Part shown: positions 46,721-55,114 of the stretch, in pieces
How positions within the stretch are numbered: position 1 is the stretch's first letter
Layout: each line of letters starts with the position of its first letter
Assembly (NCBI GenBank): GCA_002295635.1
Contig: DBHK01000010.1
Span: 42,386-106,385 of the forward strand
DNA: 64,000 nucleotides
Source of the DNA: UBA830 sp002295635
GTDB lineage: Bacteria > Pseudomonadota > Alphaproteobacteria > MPNO01 > UBA830
Direction of reading: 5' to 3'
Notes under the pieces: generated by a model
The model's input: only the letters and a program-made list of their open reading frames with translations
Told to the model about the DNA's origin: nothing
Database searches by the model: none
Translations under genes and position numbers: made by a program

Positions 46721-47895
46721 CGGTCGATCTCCCCGAACACGATATCCATGGACCCGACGATCGCTACCATGTCTGCCAGCATGTGTCCCTTCGACAGGTA
46801 GTCTGTCGCTTGCAAGAAGGCAAAACCTGGAGCACGAATCTTGCAACGATACGGTTTATTCGTGCCGTCAGCTACCAGATAGACACCGAACTCCCCTTTT
46901 GGCGCTTCAACAGCCGTATAAGTTTCCCCGGCGGGGACGTGATAGCCCTCCGTATAAAGTTTGAAGTGATGGATCAGTGCTTCCATCGACTGCTTCATTT
47001 CGCCCCGGCGTGGCGGCGTGATCTTGTTATCCGTGGTCCGAACCGACCCACCGGGAATATCATCGACGCATTGCTCTATGATACGAAGGCTCTGTCTCAT
47101 TTCTTCTACCCGAACAAGATAGCGGTCAAAACAGTCCCCGTTTTTGCCAACCGGAATATCAAAATCCATTCTGCCATAAACGTCATAAGGTTGGGATTTA
47201 CGCAGATCCCATGGTACGCCACTGCCGCGAAGCATCGGGCCGGAGAAACCCCAATCGAGCGCCTCATCCTTTGTAACGACTCCAACGTCGACCGTCCTCT
47301 GCCGGAAAATTCGATTTTCGGTAAGCAGCGATTCAATGTCGTCTATGACCGCCGGAAAGGTTTCGCAAAATTCGACAACGTCTTCGAGTAATCCCGAAGG
47401 CAAATCGCGATGGACCCCGCCGGGCCGGAAATAGGCTGAATGAAACCGTGCACCCGATACGCGTTCATAGAATCCCAGAAGTTTTTCGCGCTCCTCAAAA
47501 CCCCAAAGGAGCGGCGTCATGGCACCTACATCTAGTGCGAAAGCACTTACATTCAGAATATGATTTAGGATCCGAGTGATTTCGCTGAAGAGGACACGGA
47601 TGTATTGGCCGCGCAAAGGCACCTCAATACCTGCGAGCTTCTCGACAGCTAACGCAAAAGTATGCTCTTGGCACATCGGCGAGACGTAGTCTAGCCGATC
47701 AAAATACGGAACCGCCTGCAGATAAGTTTTGTGCTCAATCAGTTTTTCAGTACCGCGATGTAGCAATCCTATATGGGGATCACAACGCTCGACGATTTCG
47801 CCGTCCATTTCTACCACAAGTCGAAGTACACCATGCGCTGCTGGGTGCTGCGGACCGAAGTTCATCGTAAGGTTTTTAATTTCTGTCTCAACCAT
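46717..47895 (-). CDS. nuoD: NADH-quinone oxidoreductase subunit D
   Basis: 49-kDa-type subunit of complex I, lining the quinone pocket; derived from the hydrogenase large subunit. The 392-residue protein has MNFGPQHPAAHGVLRL near the N-terminus (His for quinone) and ends DIVFGEIDR as in the family. It shares one base with nuoC (TGATG), and nuoC and nuoD are separate genes here, unlike the fused form of E. coli. Confidence 0.97.
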   Translation of the reverse strand: MVETEIKNLTMNFGPQHPAAHGVLRLVVEMDGEIVERCDPHIGLLHRGTEKLIEHKTYLQAVPYFDRLDYVSPMCQEHTFALAVEKLAGIEVPLRGQYIRVLFSEITRILNHILNVSAFALDVGAMTPLLWGFEEREKLLGFYERVSGARFHSAYFRPGGVHRDLPSGLLEDVVEFCETFPAVIDDIESLLTENRIFRQRTVDVGVVTKDEALDWGFSGPMLRGSGVPWDLRKSQPYDVYGRMDFDIPVGKNGDCFDRYLVRVEEMRQSLRIIEQCVDDIPGGSVRTTDNKITPPRRGEMKQSMEALIHHFKLYTEGYHVPAGETYTAVEAPKGEFGVYLVADGTNKPYRCKIRAPGFAFLQATDYLSKGHMLADMVAIVGSMDIVFGEIDR

Positions 47896-48518
47896 CAGTC
47901 CGTCTTCCCCGCTGCGTCTTGTTCCGCCTTTTCATCTCCGGGAAGAATGTATTCCGCTCCTTCCCATGGGCTCATGAAGTCGAAGCTACGAAAATCTTGT
48001 GTTAGTTTAACAGGTTCTCGGATGACACGTTTTTGTTCCTCGTCGTAGCGGACCTCGACGTAACCAGTTAGAGGAAAATCCTTCCGCAATGGATGCCCTT
48101 CGAAGCCATAGTCGGTAAGCAGTCGGCGAAGGTCTGGGTGATCGGTGAAAAAAACTCCAAACATGTCCCAAACTTCACGCTCAAACCAGCCAGCGGCGCT
48201 GAATAGTGATACTACCGATGGCACGGGGGTTTTTTCGTCGGTCGAAAGCTTGATCCGGATGCGCTGGTTGTGGGAAAGGCTTAGAAAGTTGTAAACGATC
48301 TCGAATCGCTCTTCGCGCTCAGGATAGTCAGCCGCGGTGATATCAACGAGAACCTTAAAAAGACAATTAGAGTCATCGCGGATCAGCTTTAATAAACTAG
48401 CCAGACCATCAGTTGAGGTCTCCAGAATTAGTTCATTCAAGGCGATGTGCCAGGAAGCGACCCCTTTATCAACTTTGGCCGCGATGTACCCACCTAGATC
48501 GTTAAGCACTTCGTCCAT
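47895..48518 (-). CDS. nuoC: NADH-quinone oxidoreductase subunit C
   Basis: 30-kDa-type subunit of the peripheral arm. The 207-residue protein has the family signature EREVWDMFGVFFTDHPDLRR and GFEGHPLRKDFPL. The N-terminal part is more variable. It follows nuoB by 20 bases. Confidence 0.96.
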   Translation of the reverse strand: MDEVLNDLGGYIAAKVDKGVASWHIALNELILETSTDGLASLLKLIRDDSNCLFKVLVDITAADYPEREERFEIVYNFLSLSHNQRIRIKLSTDEKTPVPSVVSLFSAAGWFEREVWDMFGVFFTDHPDLRRLLTDYGFEGHPLRKDFPLTGYVEVRYDEEQKRVIREPVKLTQDFRSFDFMSPWEGAEYILPGDEKAEQDAAGKTD

Positions 48519-48538
48519 TAGTCAGTCTGGTCCGCTGG

Positions 48539-49069
48539 TTATCGCACGATTGTACTGGTACGGCGGATTTTCTTCTGCAACTGAAGAATACCATACAGCA
48601 ACGCTTCCGCCGTAGGCGGACAGCCCGGGACATAGACATCGACCGGAACGATGCGGTCGCAGCCACGCACCACCGAATAGGAGTAATGATAATAACCGCC
48701 GCCATTGGCGCAGCTACCCATGGAGATTACCCATCGCGGCTCTGCCATTTGATCGTAAACCTTCCTAAGGGCCGGAGCCATTTTATTGGTTAACGTACCG
48801 GCGACAATCATGACATCGGATTGTCTCGGACTAGGGCGAAATACAACACCAAAACGGTCAAGGTCATACCGGCTAGCCGCGGTATGCATCATTTCAACCG
48901 CACAACACGCCAACCCGAAGGTCATTGGCCAAAGCGAGCCGGACTGAGCCCAGGAAACCAGTTTGTCCATCTGGGCAACAACGAAACCCTTATCGCTCAA
49001 TTCGTCGGTTACGTGACTTAGGACTGAATCCTGCTGCGAACCGGGTTTAAGCGGTGCGTCTACTCCCAT
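48539..49069 (-). CDS. nuoB: NADH-quinone oxidoreductase subunit B
   Basis: Carries the terminal 4Fe-4S cluster N2 that reduces quinone. The ligands are Cys55, Cys56 (GLACCAVEM), Cys120 (MGSCAN) and Cys150 (VPGCPPTAEAL), with the unusual adjacent cysteine pair typical of this subunit. It is 176 residues and overlaps nuoA by 10 bases. Confidence 0.97.
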   Translation of the reverse strand: MGVDAPLKPGSQQDSVLSHVTDELSDKGFVVAQMDKLVSWAQSGSLWPMTFGLACCAVEMMHTAASRYDLDRFGVVFRPSPRQSDVMIVAGTLTNKMAPALRKVYDQMAEPRWVISMGSCANGGGYYHYSYSVVRGCDRIVPVDVYVPGCPPTAEALLYGILQLQKKIRRTSTIVR

Positions 49070-49425
49070 TCAAGTGCGCCTTTCTTCCACTCATAGATAA
49101 AGCCTATCGTCAGAACCCCGAGAAAGGCCATCATCGACCAAAACCCGAAAATACCGATTTCCGAGAGAGAGACAGCCCACGGGAATAGAAACGCGATTTC
49201 GAGATCGAAAATAATGAATAGAATTGCCACCAAATAAAATCGGACATCGAACTGGCCGCGGGCGTTATCAAACGCGTCAAAGCCGCATTCGTAAGCCGAA
49301 ATTTTTTCTGGATCGGGTCGTTGTTTAGCAATGATAAAAGACGTACCTAGCGCAGCAATCGCCATACCTGTCGCAATCCCAAGAAATATTAGGATCGGCA
49401 GATATTCACTTAACATGTCTTGCAT
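49060..49425 (-). CDS. nuoA: NADH-quinone oxidoreductase subunit A
   Basis: Small membrane subunit of complex I with three helices and the cytoplasmic loop KISAYECGFDAFDNARGQFDV, whose ECG cysteine is conserved. I chose the ATG at 49425 (121 residues) because AGGGA lies 8 bases upstream; the ATG at 49446 would add seven residues. It is the first gene of the nuo operon. Confidence 0.95.
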   Translation of the reverse strand: MQDMLSEYLPILIFLGIATGMAIAALGTSFIIAKQRPDPEKISAYECGFDAFDNARGQFDVRFYLVAILFIIFDLEIAFLFPWAVSLSEIGIFGFWSMMAFLGVLTIGFIYEWKKGALEWE

Positions 49426-49470
49426 TAGATAATCCCTGACTGGCACCCTGCCCCAAGGGTCCCGGAGAGA

Positions 49471-49499
49471 ATTCGAACAAAGTTAGCTGGTTAGGTCAA
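49471..49499 (-). promoter_or_regulatory. Candidate nuo operon promoter
   Basis: On the minus strand TTGACC (49499-49494) and TCGAAT (49476-49471) are 17 bases apart, placing a transcription start about 40 bases before the nuoA ATG. The -35 box lies inside a perfect inverted repeat, CTGGTT-5-AACCAG (49487-49503), that could be an operator. Confidence 0.45.
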
Positions 49500-49628
49500 C
49501 CAGTGCATTTTATATTGTCCAGTGAACGCTCAGTTGAGCGCTTTATAAGGTTAAAATCTATAGATTTCAAAGCTTTTGGGGCGAATCAGGTTACTTTGCT
49601 ACAGAACAACTTTTCGATAAAAAATACG

Positions 49629-49668
49629 TAAAAAAAAAGGGATCGGATTTTTTTAAACCGCTCCCTTT
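49629..49668 (-). terminator. Rho-independent terminator after the molybdenum hydroxylase genes
   Basis: On the minus strand AAAGGGAGCGG (49668-49658) pairs with CCGATCCCTTT (49646-49636), one mismatch, followed by a run of T's (49638-49630 are A on the plus strand). It begins about 22 bases after the large-subunit stop and insulates the nuo operon. Confidence 0.8.
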
Positions 49669-49689
49669 AATTAGATACCGTAAGCTAGT

Positions 49690-51960
49690 TTAAGTATCAC
49701 GGTTCTCGATTAACTCAAGGAGTTTTGGCGGTGACATTGGTAGCGACTGCGGCCGCACACCGATAGCGTCTCCTATTGCGTTACCTATAGCTGCCATCGT
49801 CGGAACCACCGGAACCTCACCAACTCCTCGTAGACCGAATGGATGGCGGGGGTTTGGCACCTCCACGATAACGGTATCGATCATCGGCACGTCGGACGTT
49901 ACCGGCATGCGATAATCAAGGAAGCCTGCATTCTGAAGCCGCCCATCCTCTCCATAAACGTATTCCTCGTTCAGCGCCCAGCCTATTCCCTGTACGGCAC
50001 CTCCCTGATACTGCCCTTCTACCTGTAGCGGGTGTATCGCCTTGCCAGCGTCTTCAACGACCGTGTATCGCGTGACATCACAGCGGCCGGTTTCCTCATC
50101 GACCTTAACATCGACTATATGAGCACCAAATCCCGGTCCGGCACCGGTCACATTCATAGATGTGCTCGCGGTTACTGCACCGTGCGACATAGTCGTCTGC
50201 TTGGTAATATCAGCGATAGACAAAGGTTCAAATTCTCCAACATTCGCACTGGCGGGCCGACATTCACCGTTTTCGAAGATAATGGCGTCCTCCGGTACAT
50301 CCCATATTTCAGCCGCTCGCCGAACAAATTGATCGATGCACTGGCGGGCATTATCGACTACGGTCATACCCACTGAATATGTCGTCCGGCTACCCGCGGT
50401 AACGCGATTAAACCCAAGAGAATTGGTATCGGCCATGGTGATCCGAACCTTAGCCACATCAATCCCGAGTTCTTCCGCAGCCATCATAGCGATAGAAATA
50501 CGCGATCCGGCAACATCTGCCGTCCCGGTAATGATCGTCACCGACCCATCCGGGGCAATATTCATTGAAGTCGAGGTTTCGCCGCCGCGGTTAAACCAAA
50601 ATCCGGTCGCGACACCTCTTCCCTCACCCTTTTTGACTGGTGATTTGTAGTGATCGCATTCTTTTGCCGCTTCCAACGTCTCTACAAACCCGATGGGGCC
50701 CAGGGTCTCGCCATAAATAGTGGTATAGCCCTCGGTCACGGCATTCTTCAGCCGCATATCAATCGGATCCATGTTGATCTTCCGCGCAAGTTCGTCAATC
50801 ACCCCCTCGACTCCAAATACAATCTGCGGCACGCAGGGTGCGCGGAACGAATTTACCTTGGGCCGATTCGAAACTACCTCGAAAGACTCGATGTAAACAT
50901 TTTCGAGGTCGTATCTCGTAAACATCGCATTTGGCGCGTTGAAGTACATTGAACCGCTGAAAATGCCGGTCTGGAAAATCAATCTGCCCTGAGCGGCAGT
51001 AATCTTACCATCCTTGGTGACCCCCATCTTTATCTTGTAGCTGGTCCCAGATACCGGGCCAGTCCCCCGAAAAACTTCGCTTCGGCTGAGCACCATCTTG
51101 ACCGGGCGAGATGCTTTCTTGGAAAGCTGAATCGCGATCGGCTCTGGATAGAAACCGGTCTTGCCACCAAACCCGCCGCCAAGCTCCGACTGTTGAACGT
51201 TGATCTTAGATGCATCAACCTTGAGGATTGCTGACAAACGGTCCCGATATACGAATGGGGCTTGGGTACTGCACCACAATTCGACCTGTCCGTCTTCAGA
51301 ATATTCGGCAACGCAACCCTGCGGTTCAATGTACCCCTGATGCATTGGCTTGGAATCAAATTCCTTCTCAACTATCACGTCAGCCTCGGCAAAGCCTTTT
51401 TCGATATCCCCCATCTGACTGACCATACGCTCAGTCACGTTGGTGGGGTTATCATTCGGCTCGTCAAGCCCTTTGGTTCGGATGTGATCATGCAAAATTG
51501 GGGCACCTGCTTGCATCGCATCAACGGGATCAATCACGTGCGGCAAGACCTCATAATCCACCTTGATTAGCTTTAATGCCCGCCGAGCGATGGCGTCACT
51601 AGTAGCAGCAATAGCAGCAACGGGATGACCATCAAATAATACTTTTTCTCGCGCCATTGCTGTCCGTGTCATATCTCCGGCAACTGAGCCCGGCTCAATC
51701 TCGGGAAAATCGTCACGCGTAACGATAGCCTTCACACCCGGCAGCGCACTAGCTTCGCTAATATCGATAGACTTAATGGTCGCGTGTGCGTGGGGGCTCC
51801 GCAGCGTGCGGCCGTAAAGCATTCCTGGAAGAAAGAAATCGGCGCCGAACTTCGCCCGACCGGTAACCTTGTCAAGCCCGTCATGCTTGACCGGATTACC
51901 GCCGACGATCTTCAGATCACGCTGGGGGTCATATTTCGAATCTTCGAGAATAGTCGCCAT
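49690..51960 (-). CDS. Molybdenum hydroxylase large subunit (xanthine dehydrogenase/CoxL family)
   Basis: Molybdopterin-binding subunit of a three-subunit hydroxylase acting on an N-heterocycle, aldehyde or related compound; the substrate cannot be read from sequence. The 756-residue protein has the Ald_Xan_dh N-terminal domain (to about 140), QSELGGGFGGKTGFYPE, the active-site loop SFRAPCVPQ at 371-379 and the catalytic Glu715 in GLRGVGEVPVVPT. The loop is not the AYRCSFR of form I CO dehydrogenase, so CO oxidation is unlikely. It is last in the order FAD subunit, Fe-S subunit, Mo subunit. Confidence 0.9.
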   Translation of the reverse strand: MATILEDSKYDPQRDLKIVGGNPVKHDGLDKVTGRAKFGADFFLPGMLYGRTLRSPHAHATIKSIDISEASALPGVKAIVTRDDFPEIEPGSVAGDMTRTAMAREKVLFDGHPVAAIAATSDAIARRALKLIKVDYEVLPHVIDPVDAMQAGAPILHDHIRTKGLDEPNDNPTNVTERMVSQMGDIEKGFAEADVIVEKEFDSKPMHQGYIEPQGCVAEYSEDGQVELWCSTQAPFVYRDRLSAILKVDASKINVQQSELGGGFGGKTGFYPEPIAIQLSKKASRPVKMVLSRSEVFRGTGPVSGTSYKIKMGVTKDGKITAAQGRLIFQTGIFSGSMYFNAPNAMFTRYDLENVYIESFEVVSNRPKVNSFRAPCVPQIVFGVEGVIDELARKINMDPIDMRLKNAVTEGYTTIYGETLGPIGFVETLEAAKECDHYKSPVKKGEGRGVATGFWFNRGGETSTSMNIAPDGSVTIITGTADVAGSRISIAMMAAEELGIDVAKVRITMADTNSLGFNRVTAGSRTTYSVGMTVVDNARQCIDQFVRRAAEIWDVPEDAIIFENGECRPASANVGEFEPLSIADITKQTTMSHGAVTASTSMNVTGAGPGFGAHIVDVKVDEETGRCDVTRYTVVEDAGKAIHPLQVEGQYQGGAVQGIGWALNEEYVYGEDGRLQNAGFLDYRMPVTSDVPMIDTVIVEVPNPRHPFGLRGVGEVPVVPTMAAIGNAIGDAIGVRPQSLPMSPPKLLELIENRDT

Positions 51961-51961
51961 A

Positions 51962-52441
51962 TCAAGCTCCTCTCATTTCTGCCGCCGCTGCCATAACTGA
52001 CCGAACAATTTTATCGTATCCGGTACAACGGCATAGGTTCCCGGCTAACCAAAAACGAGCTTCTGTCTCGGTCGGGTCCGGGTTACGTTCCAACAATGCC
52101 TTGGCCGCAATTAAGAACCCCGGAGTGCAGATGCCGCACTGCAGGCCATTAAGTTCTAGGAAGTTTCGCTGCAGCGGATGAAGGGTATCGCCGTCGGCCA
52201 TTCCCTCGATCGTTTCCAACGACTTCCCGTCTGTCTCCGCAGCCAACACGAGGCACGAACACACCAACTCACCATCCATTATTACGCTACAAGCGCCGCA
52301 GTCACCGGTTGAACACCCTTCCTTTGTGCCCGTAAGTTCCAACTCGTTTCGTAGCACGTCGACAAGGGTTTGCCCGGCCTCGGCGAGATATTCATATTCG
52401 TCGCCGTTTACCGTGGTCGTCACATGTACCTTCTTCACCAT
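51962..52441 (-). CDS. Molybdenum hydroxylase small subunit, 2 x [2Fe-2S]
   Basis: Electron-transfer subunit. The 159-residue protein has the plant-ferredoxin-type cluster with Cys43, Cys48, Cys51 and Cys63 (GCSTGDCGAC) and the helical-domain cluster with Cys102, Cys105, Cys137 and Cys139 (CGICTPGF, NLCRCTGYD). Length and spacing match CoxS/XdhC-type subunits. It is separated from the large subunit by one base and shares one base with the FAD subunit. Confidence 0.95.
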   Translation of the reverse strand: MVKKVHVTTTVNGDEYEYLAEAGQTLVDVLRNELELTGTKEGCSTGDCGACSVIMDGELVCSCLVLAAETDGKSLETIEGMADGDTLHPLQRNFLELNGLQCGICTPGFLIAAKALLERNPDPTETEARFWLAGNLCRCTGYDKIVRSVMAAAAEMRGA

Positions 52442-53310
52442 CAGTTTTCCTGTGCCCTTTCCAATGCCTTCAAAGCTGCCCGCCGTGCTATTACGCCGGC
52501 CGTCTTGATCCTGTAGTCGCGTGTACCCCGCTTGTCGCTGATTGGATCACAGGCTGCACGAACCGCAACCACCATAGCCTCCAGCGCCGCATTATCTACT
52601 TTGGTACCTATGAGGGCATCAGCAGCATCTGGAACTAGAAGCGGTGTCGACGCCACGGCACCAATCGATATACGGGCCGCGATGCAGTTACCACGCTCAT
52701 CTAGGGTAAGACAGACACCCGCACCTACCACGGCAATATCCATCTCAGTCCGCGGGGTTAGCCGTAAATAGCAGTCTCCGCTGTGCGGTGCTTTTTTCGG
52801 AAATGAAAAAGAAACGATAAACTCTCCACGGGAAAGCGACGTTTGACGCGGGCCAGTCACGATATTTTCAACCGGCTCCTTACGCATGCCGTCGGGTCCG
52901 ATGATGTTGGCAACCGCCCCAGCCGCGATGATCGCAGGAACGCTATCGGCCGCGGGTGATGCGTTACAAAGATTGCCGCCAATGCTTGCCCGCCCCTTAA
53001 CCTGAACCGATCCGATCAGTGCGACGCCTTCGCAGACCCCAGGCCAGGCCGCAGCGAAATCCGCATTATTAATTACATGCATTCCGGGCACCGCGGCACC
53101 GACCATCCAAGCACCTTCTGTTTCCGACATGATCCTAACATCAGAAATATTCTTTATGTCGACTAGAACCTCTGGTTCGATAATCTCTGCATGCAAAAGC
53201 ACTAAGACATCCGTACCCCCTGCCAGCACCCTACCGCCGCCATTTGCATCACGAAGCAATCCAACAGCAGCATCCAGAGTTTTCGGCGCCTCGTAACGCA
53301 TCTCGGTCAT
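52441..53310 (-). CDS. Molybdenum hydroxylase FAD-binding subunit
   Basis: Medium subunit that passes electrons to FAD. The 289-residue protein has the first FAD motif VLAGGTDVLVLLHA, the second region SIGGNLCNASPAADS, and a CO_deh_flav_C domain from about residue 175. The start has a GGAG site. It is first in the operon and lies head-to-head with the CobW-like gene. Confidence 0.94.
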   Translation of the reverse strand: MTEMRYEAPKTLDAAVGLLRDANGGGRVLAGGTDVLVLLHAEIIEPEVLVDIKNISDVRIMSETEGAWMVGAAVPGMHVINNADFAAAWPGVCEGVALIGSVQVKGRASIGGNLCNASPAADSVPAIIAAGAVANIIGPDGMRKEPVENIVTGPRQTSLSRGEFIVSFSFPKKAPHSGDCYLRLTPRTEMDIAVVGAGVCLTLDERGNCIAARISIGAVASTPLLVPDAADALIGTKVDNAALEAMVVAVRAACDPISDKRGTRDYRIKTAGVIARRAALKALERAQEN

Positions 53311-53610
53311 TTGGTCTCCTCCCCGTGCATTCGCCTATCTGCGAAGGATTAGGTACAGAACCACTTTACCGGATTTGCTCGATACTTGCTAATAAGGAGT
53401 TCTGTGAAATATTAAGCGGTATGGAAATTGAAATCTAAACCCATTGTTAACTGCGGTGAATAACCTTTCCCTATATAAATTGCTCATGTGGACTTAACTA
53501 GTTTTCTAAAATTCCCTTCCCATAAATCAACAATTCGCCATTTCCCGGCGCTGGTCTATTATGCTTCTACAAACATAATTTTTTAACCATTGCTCTAACT
53601 TTCAACATAA
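53311..53610. other. Divergent intergenic region (300 bases)
   Basis: Lies between the FAD subunit (minus) and the CobW-like gene (plus) and must hold both promoters. It is A/T-rich, particularly at 53450-53600. I could not pick out a reliable promoter pair or an operator. Confidence 0.4.
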
Positions 53611-54579
53611 ATGAAACGTATCCCGTTATTTATTCTCACCGGCTTCTTAGGAAGCGGAAAAACGACTTTGTTGAATCAGCTTCTACGGTCTAAGCAAATG
53701 CGAGGCACCGCTGTTCTGGTGAATGAATTAGGTGAGATAGGCATCGACCATGAATTGGTGGTAGGCGCAAGCGACGATATTCTTTTACTTGACGGAGGTT
53801 GCCTATGCTGTCGACCACAAGGCACAGTTACAGATGGGATCTCTAGATTACTCAAATTGGACCCGCGGCCGGAAAATATAATCATTGAGACATCAGGCGC
53901 TGCCAACCCCTACCCAATTTTAGAGAATCTGAGCCAATACTCAAATAAACTAGCGAAATTGAGCGATCCAATCGTGATCACAGCCTTGGATTCTACCTCC
54001 TACAAAAAAACGTTTTCAGAATTCCCCGAAGCCAGTTTTCAAGTAAGCGCTGGTGATATTATCGTTATTACGAAAACCGACGTCTCTCCTGAGTTAGAGC
54101 GAGAAGAAATTGACGAAGAAATTCGCCTAATAAATTCTTTTGCTCTGATTTCAGACACTAGCGAGTTTAATGCGAATGACAAACTTATCGCAAAATTTAA
54201 GACCTCATATTTTAGTCCGTCATTTATCCCCCACACACCCGCCTCACTTGCGTCCCAGATTCATGGTGAAAGAGAATTTCAGACAGTGGGTAAGCAGTTC
54301 TGTGGATATTTAAATGCTGAAAAGGTCCAATCCTGGATTGATAAAACGCTATCGCAATATGGGTCAAACCTGCTTCGTGTGAAAGGAATTCTTCATTTAG
54401 AGGAAGTCGGCCGACCCGTTACTCTTCAGTGCGTTCGGGACCATGTTTTTCCGATGACGGAGCTCGAGAACAACTTTATTAATCCCGGGCGAAATACAAT
54501 CACAGCAATAGGCTGGGGGATGCATCACGAACTAATCTCAGAAGCAATTGACGATCTATCTTTGATGGCTCGTGATTAA
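53611..54579 (+). CDS. CobW/COG0523-family GTPase, metallochaperone-like
   Basis: G3E-family GTPase of the COG0523 group, which deliver metals (Zn, Co) to target enzymes. The 322-residue protein has the P-loop GFLGSGKT at 11-18, a Walker B/switch region, and the CxCC metal motif C63-L-C65-C66 (GGCLCCRPQGT). TKTD at about 153-156 is the G4 base motif. A CobW C-terminal domain follows (about 220-315). The target is unknown; possible clients nearby are the metal-dependent amidohydrolase or the molybdenum enzyme. It faces the minus-strand operon and lies apart from it. Confidence 0.87.
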   Translation: MKRIPLFILTGFLGSGKTTLLNQLLRSKQMRGTAVLVNELGEIGIDHELVVGASDDILLLDGGCLCCRPQGTVTDGISRLLKLDPRPENIIIETSGAANPYPILENLSQYSNKLAKLSDPIVITALDSTSYKKTFSEFPEASFQVSAGDIIVITKTDVSPELEREEIDEEIRLINSFALISDTSEFNANDKLIAKFKTSYFSPSFIPHTPASLASQIHGEREFQTVGKQFCGYLNAEKVQSWIDKTLSQYGSNLLRVKGILHLEEVGRPVTLQCVRDHVFPMTELENNFINPGRNTITAIGWGMHHELISEAIDDLSLMARD

Positions 54580-54613
54580 ACTTACTCCTGTTCTATCAAG
54601 ACAGGTGAATATA

Positions 54614-55114
54614 TTAATTAATTTCGAGCAAAACCTTGTTCAGAATCTGCAAGCTGGCGTCTACTGCACCTAAACGAACAGAATCTCGATCACCCTCAAT
54701 TCTGCGCCTCTCTACGATACGCTTTTCTTTTTTAATACTAGATACTGCAATATAACAAGTTCCTATTGGGTCCTTTTCGTTTCCACCTGTGGGTCCAGCG
54801 TAACCTGTTATCGCAACACAAATACCCGCTCCCGAATGTCTAAGCCCGTGATCAGCCAAGGCCTGCGTAACAGGAGAACTTACAGCACCATACAATTTCG
54901 ACAACTCAGGACTAACGTTTAATCCGGTGGCTTTTGCGTTAGCATGATAAAGAATAAAACCGCGTTCAAAAATTTCAGATGCTCCTGAAACTGATGTTAA
55001 GGCCGCTGCCAAAAGGCCCGAGGTGACTGTCTCAACCGTACAGATTCTAATTTCTTGAACGCGCGCAGAATTCAGCGCCCCTGCTGCCAAATTTGTTGTC
55101 TCTAAGGGGTACAC
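54614..55114 (-). CDS. CinA C-terminal/PncC-like amidohydrolase, altered active-site motif
   Basis: Homologue of nicotinamide-nucleotide amidohydrolases (NMN to nicotinate mononucleotide). The 166-residue protein matches the family in SGLLAAALTSVSGASEIFERGF, with Tyr56 and Lys61 kept, and in AITGYAGPTGG and IGTCYIAV. However the usual E-S-x-T-G-G motif reads E28-T29-V30-T31-S32-G33: the Ser thought to act as nucleophile is Thr and the first Gly is Ser. It may therefore have changed or lost activity. GTG start at 55114 follows the ALDH stop directly, so translation is likely coupled. Confidence 0.85.
   Translation of the reverse strand: MYPLETTNLAAGALNSARVQEIRICTVETVTSGLLAAALTSVSGASEIFERGFILYHANAKATGLNVSPELSKLYGAVSSPVTQALADHGLRHSGAGICVAITGYAGPTGGNEKDPIGTCYIAVSSIKKEKRIVERRRIEGDRDSVRLGAVDASLQILNKVLLEIN

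Noticed and set aside
49690..53310. Aerobic carbon monoxide dehydrogenase
   Set aside because: The large subunit has FRAPCVPQ instead of the AYRCSFR loop of form I CO dehydrogenases, so only the broader molybdenum hydroxylase family is supported.
54587..54605. Bidirectional terminator between the CobW-like and CinA-like genes
   Set aside because: CCTGT-9-ACAGG is only a 5-bp stem with no convincing T-run on either side.
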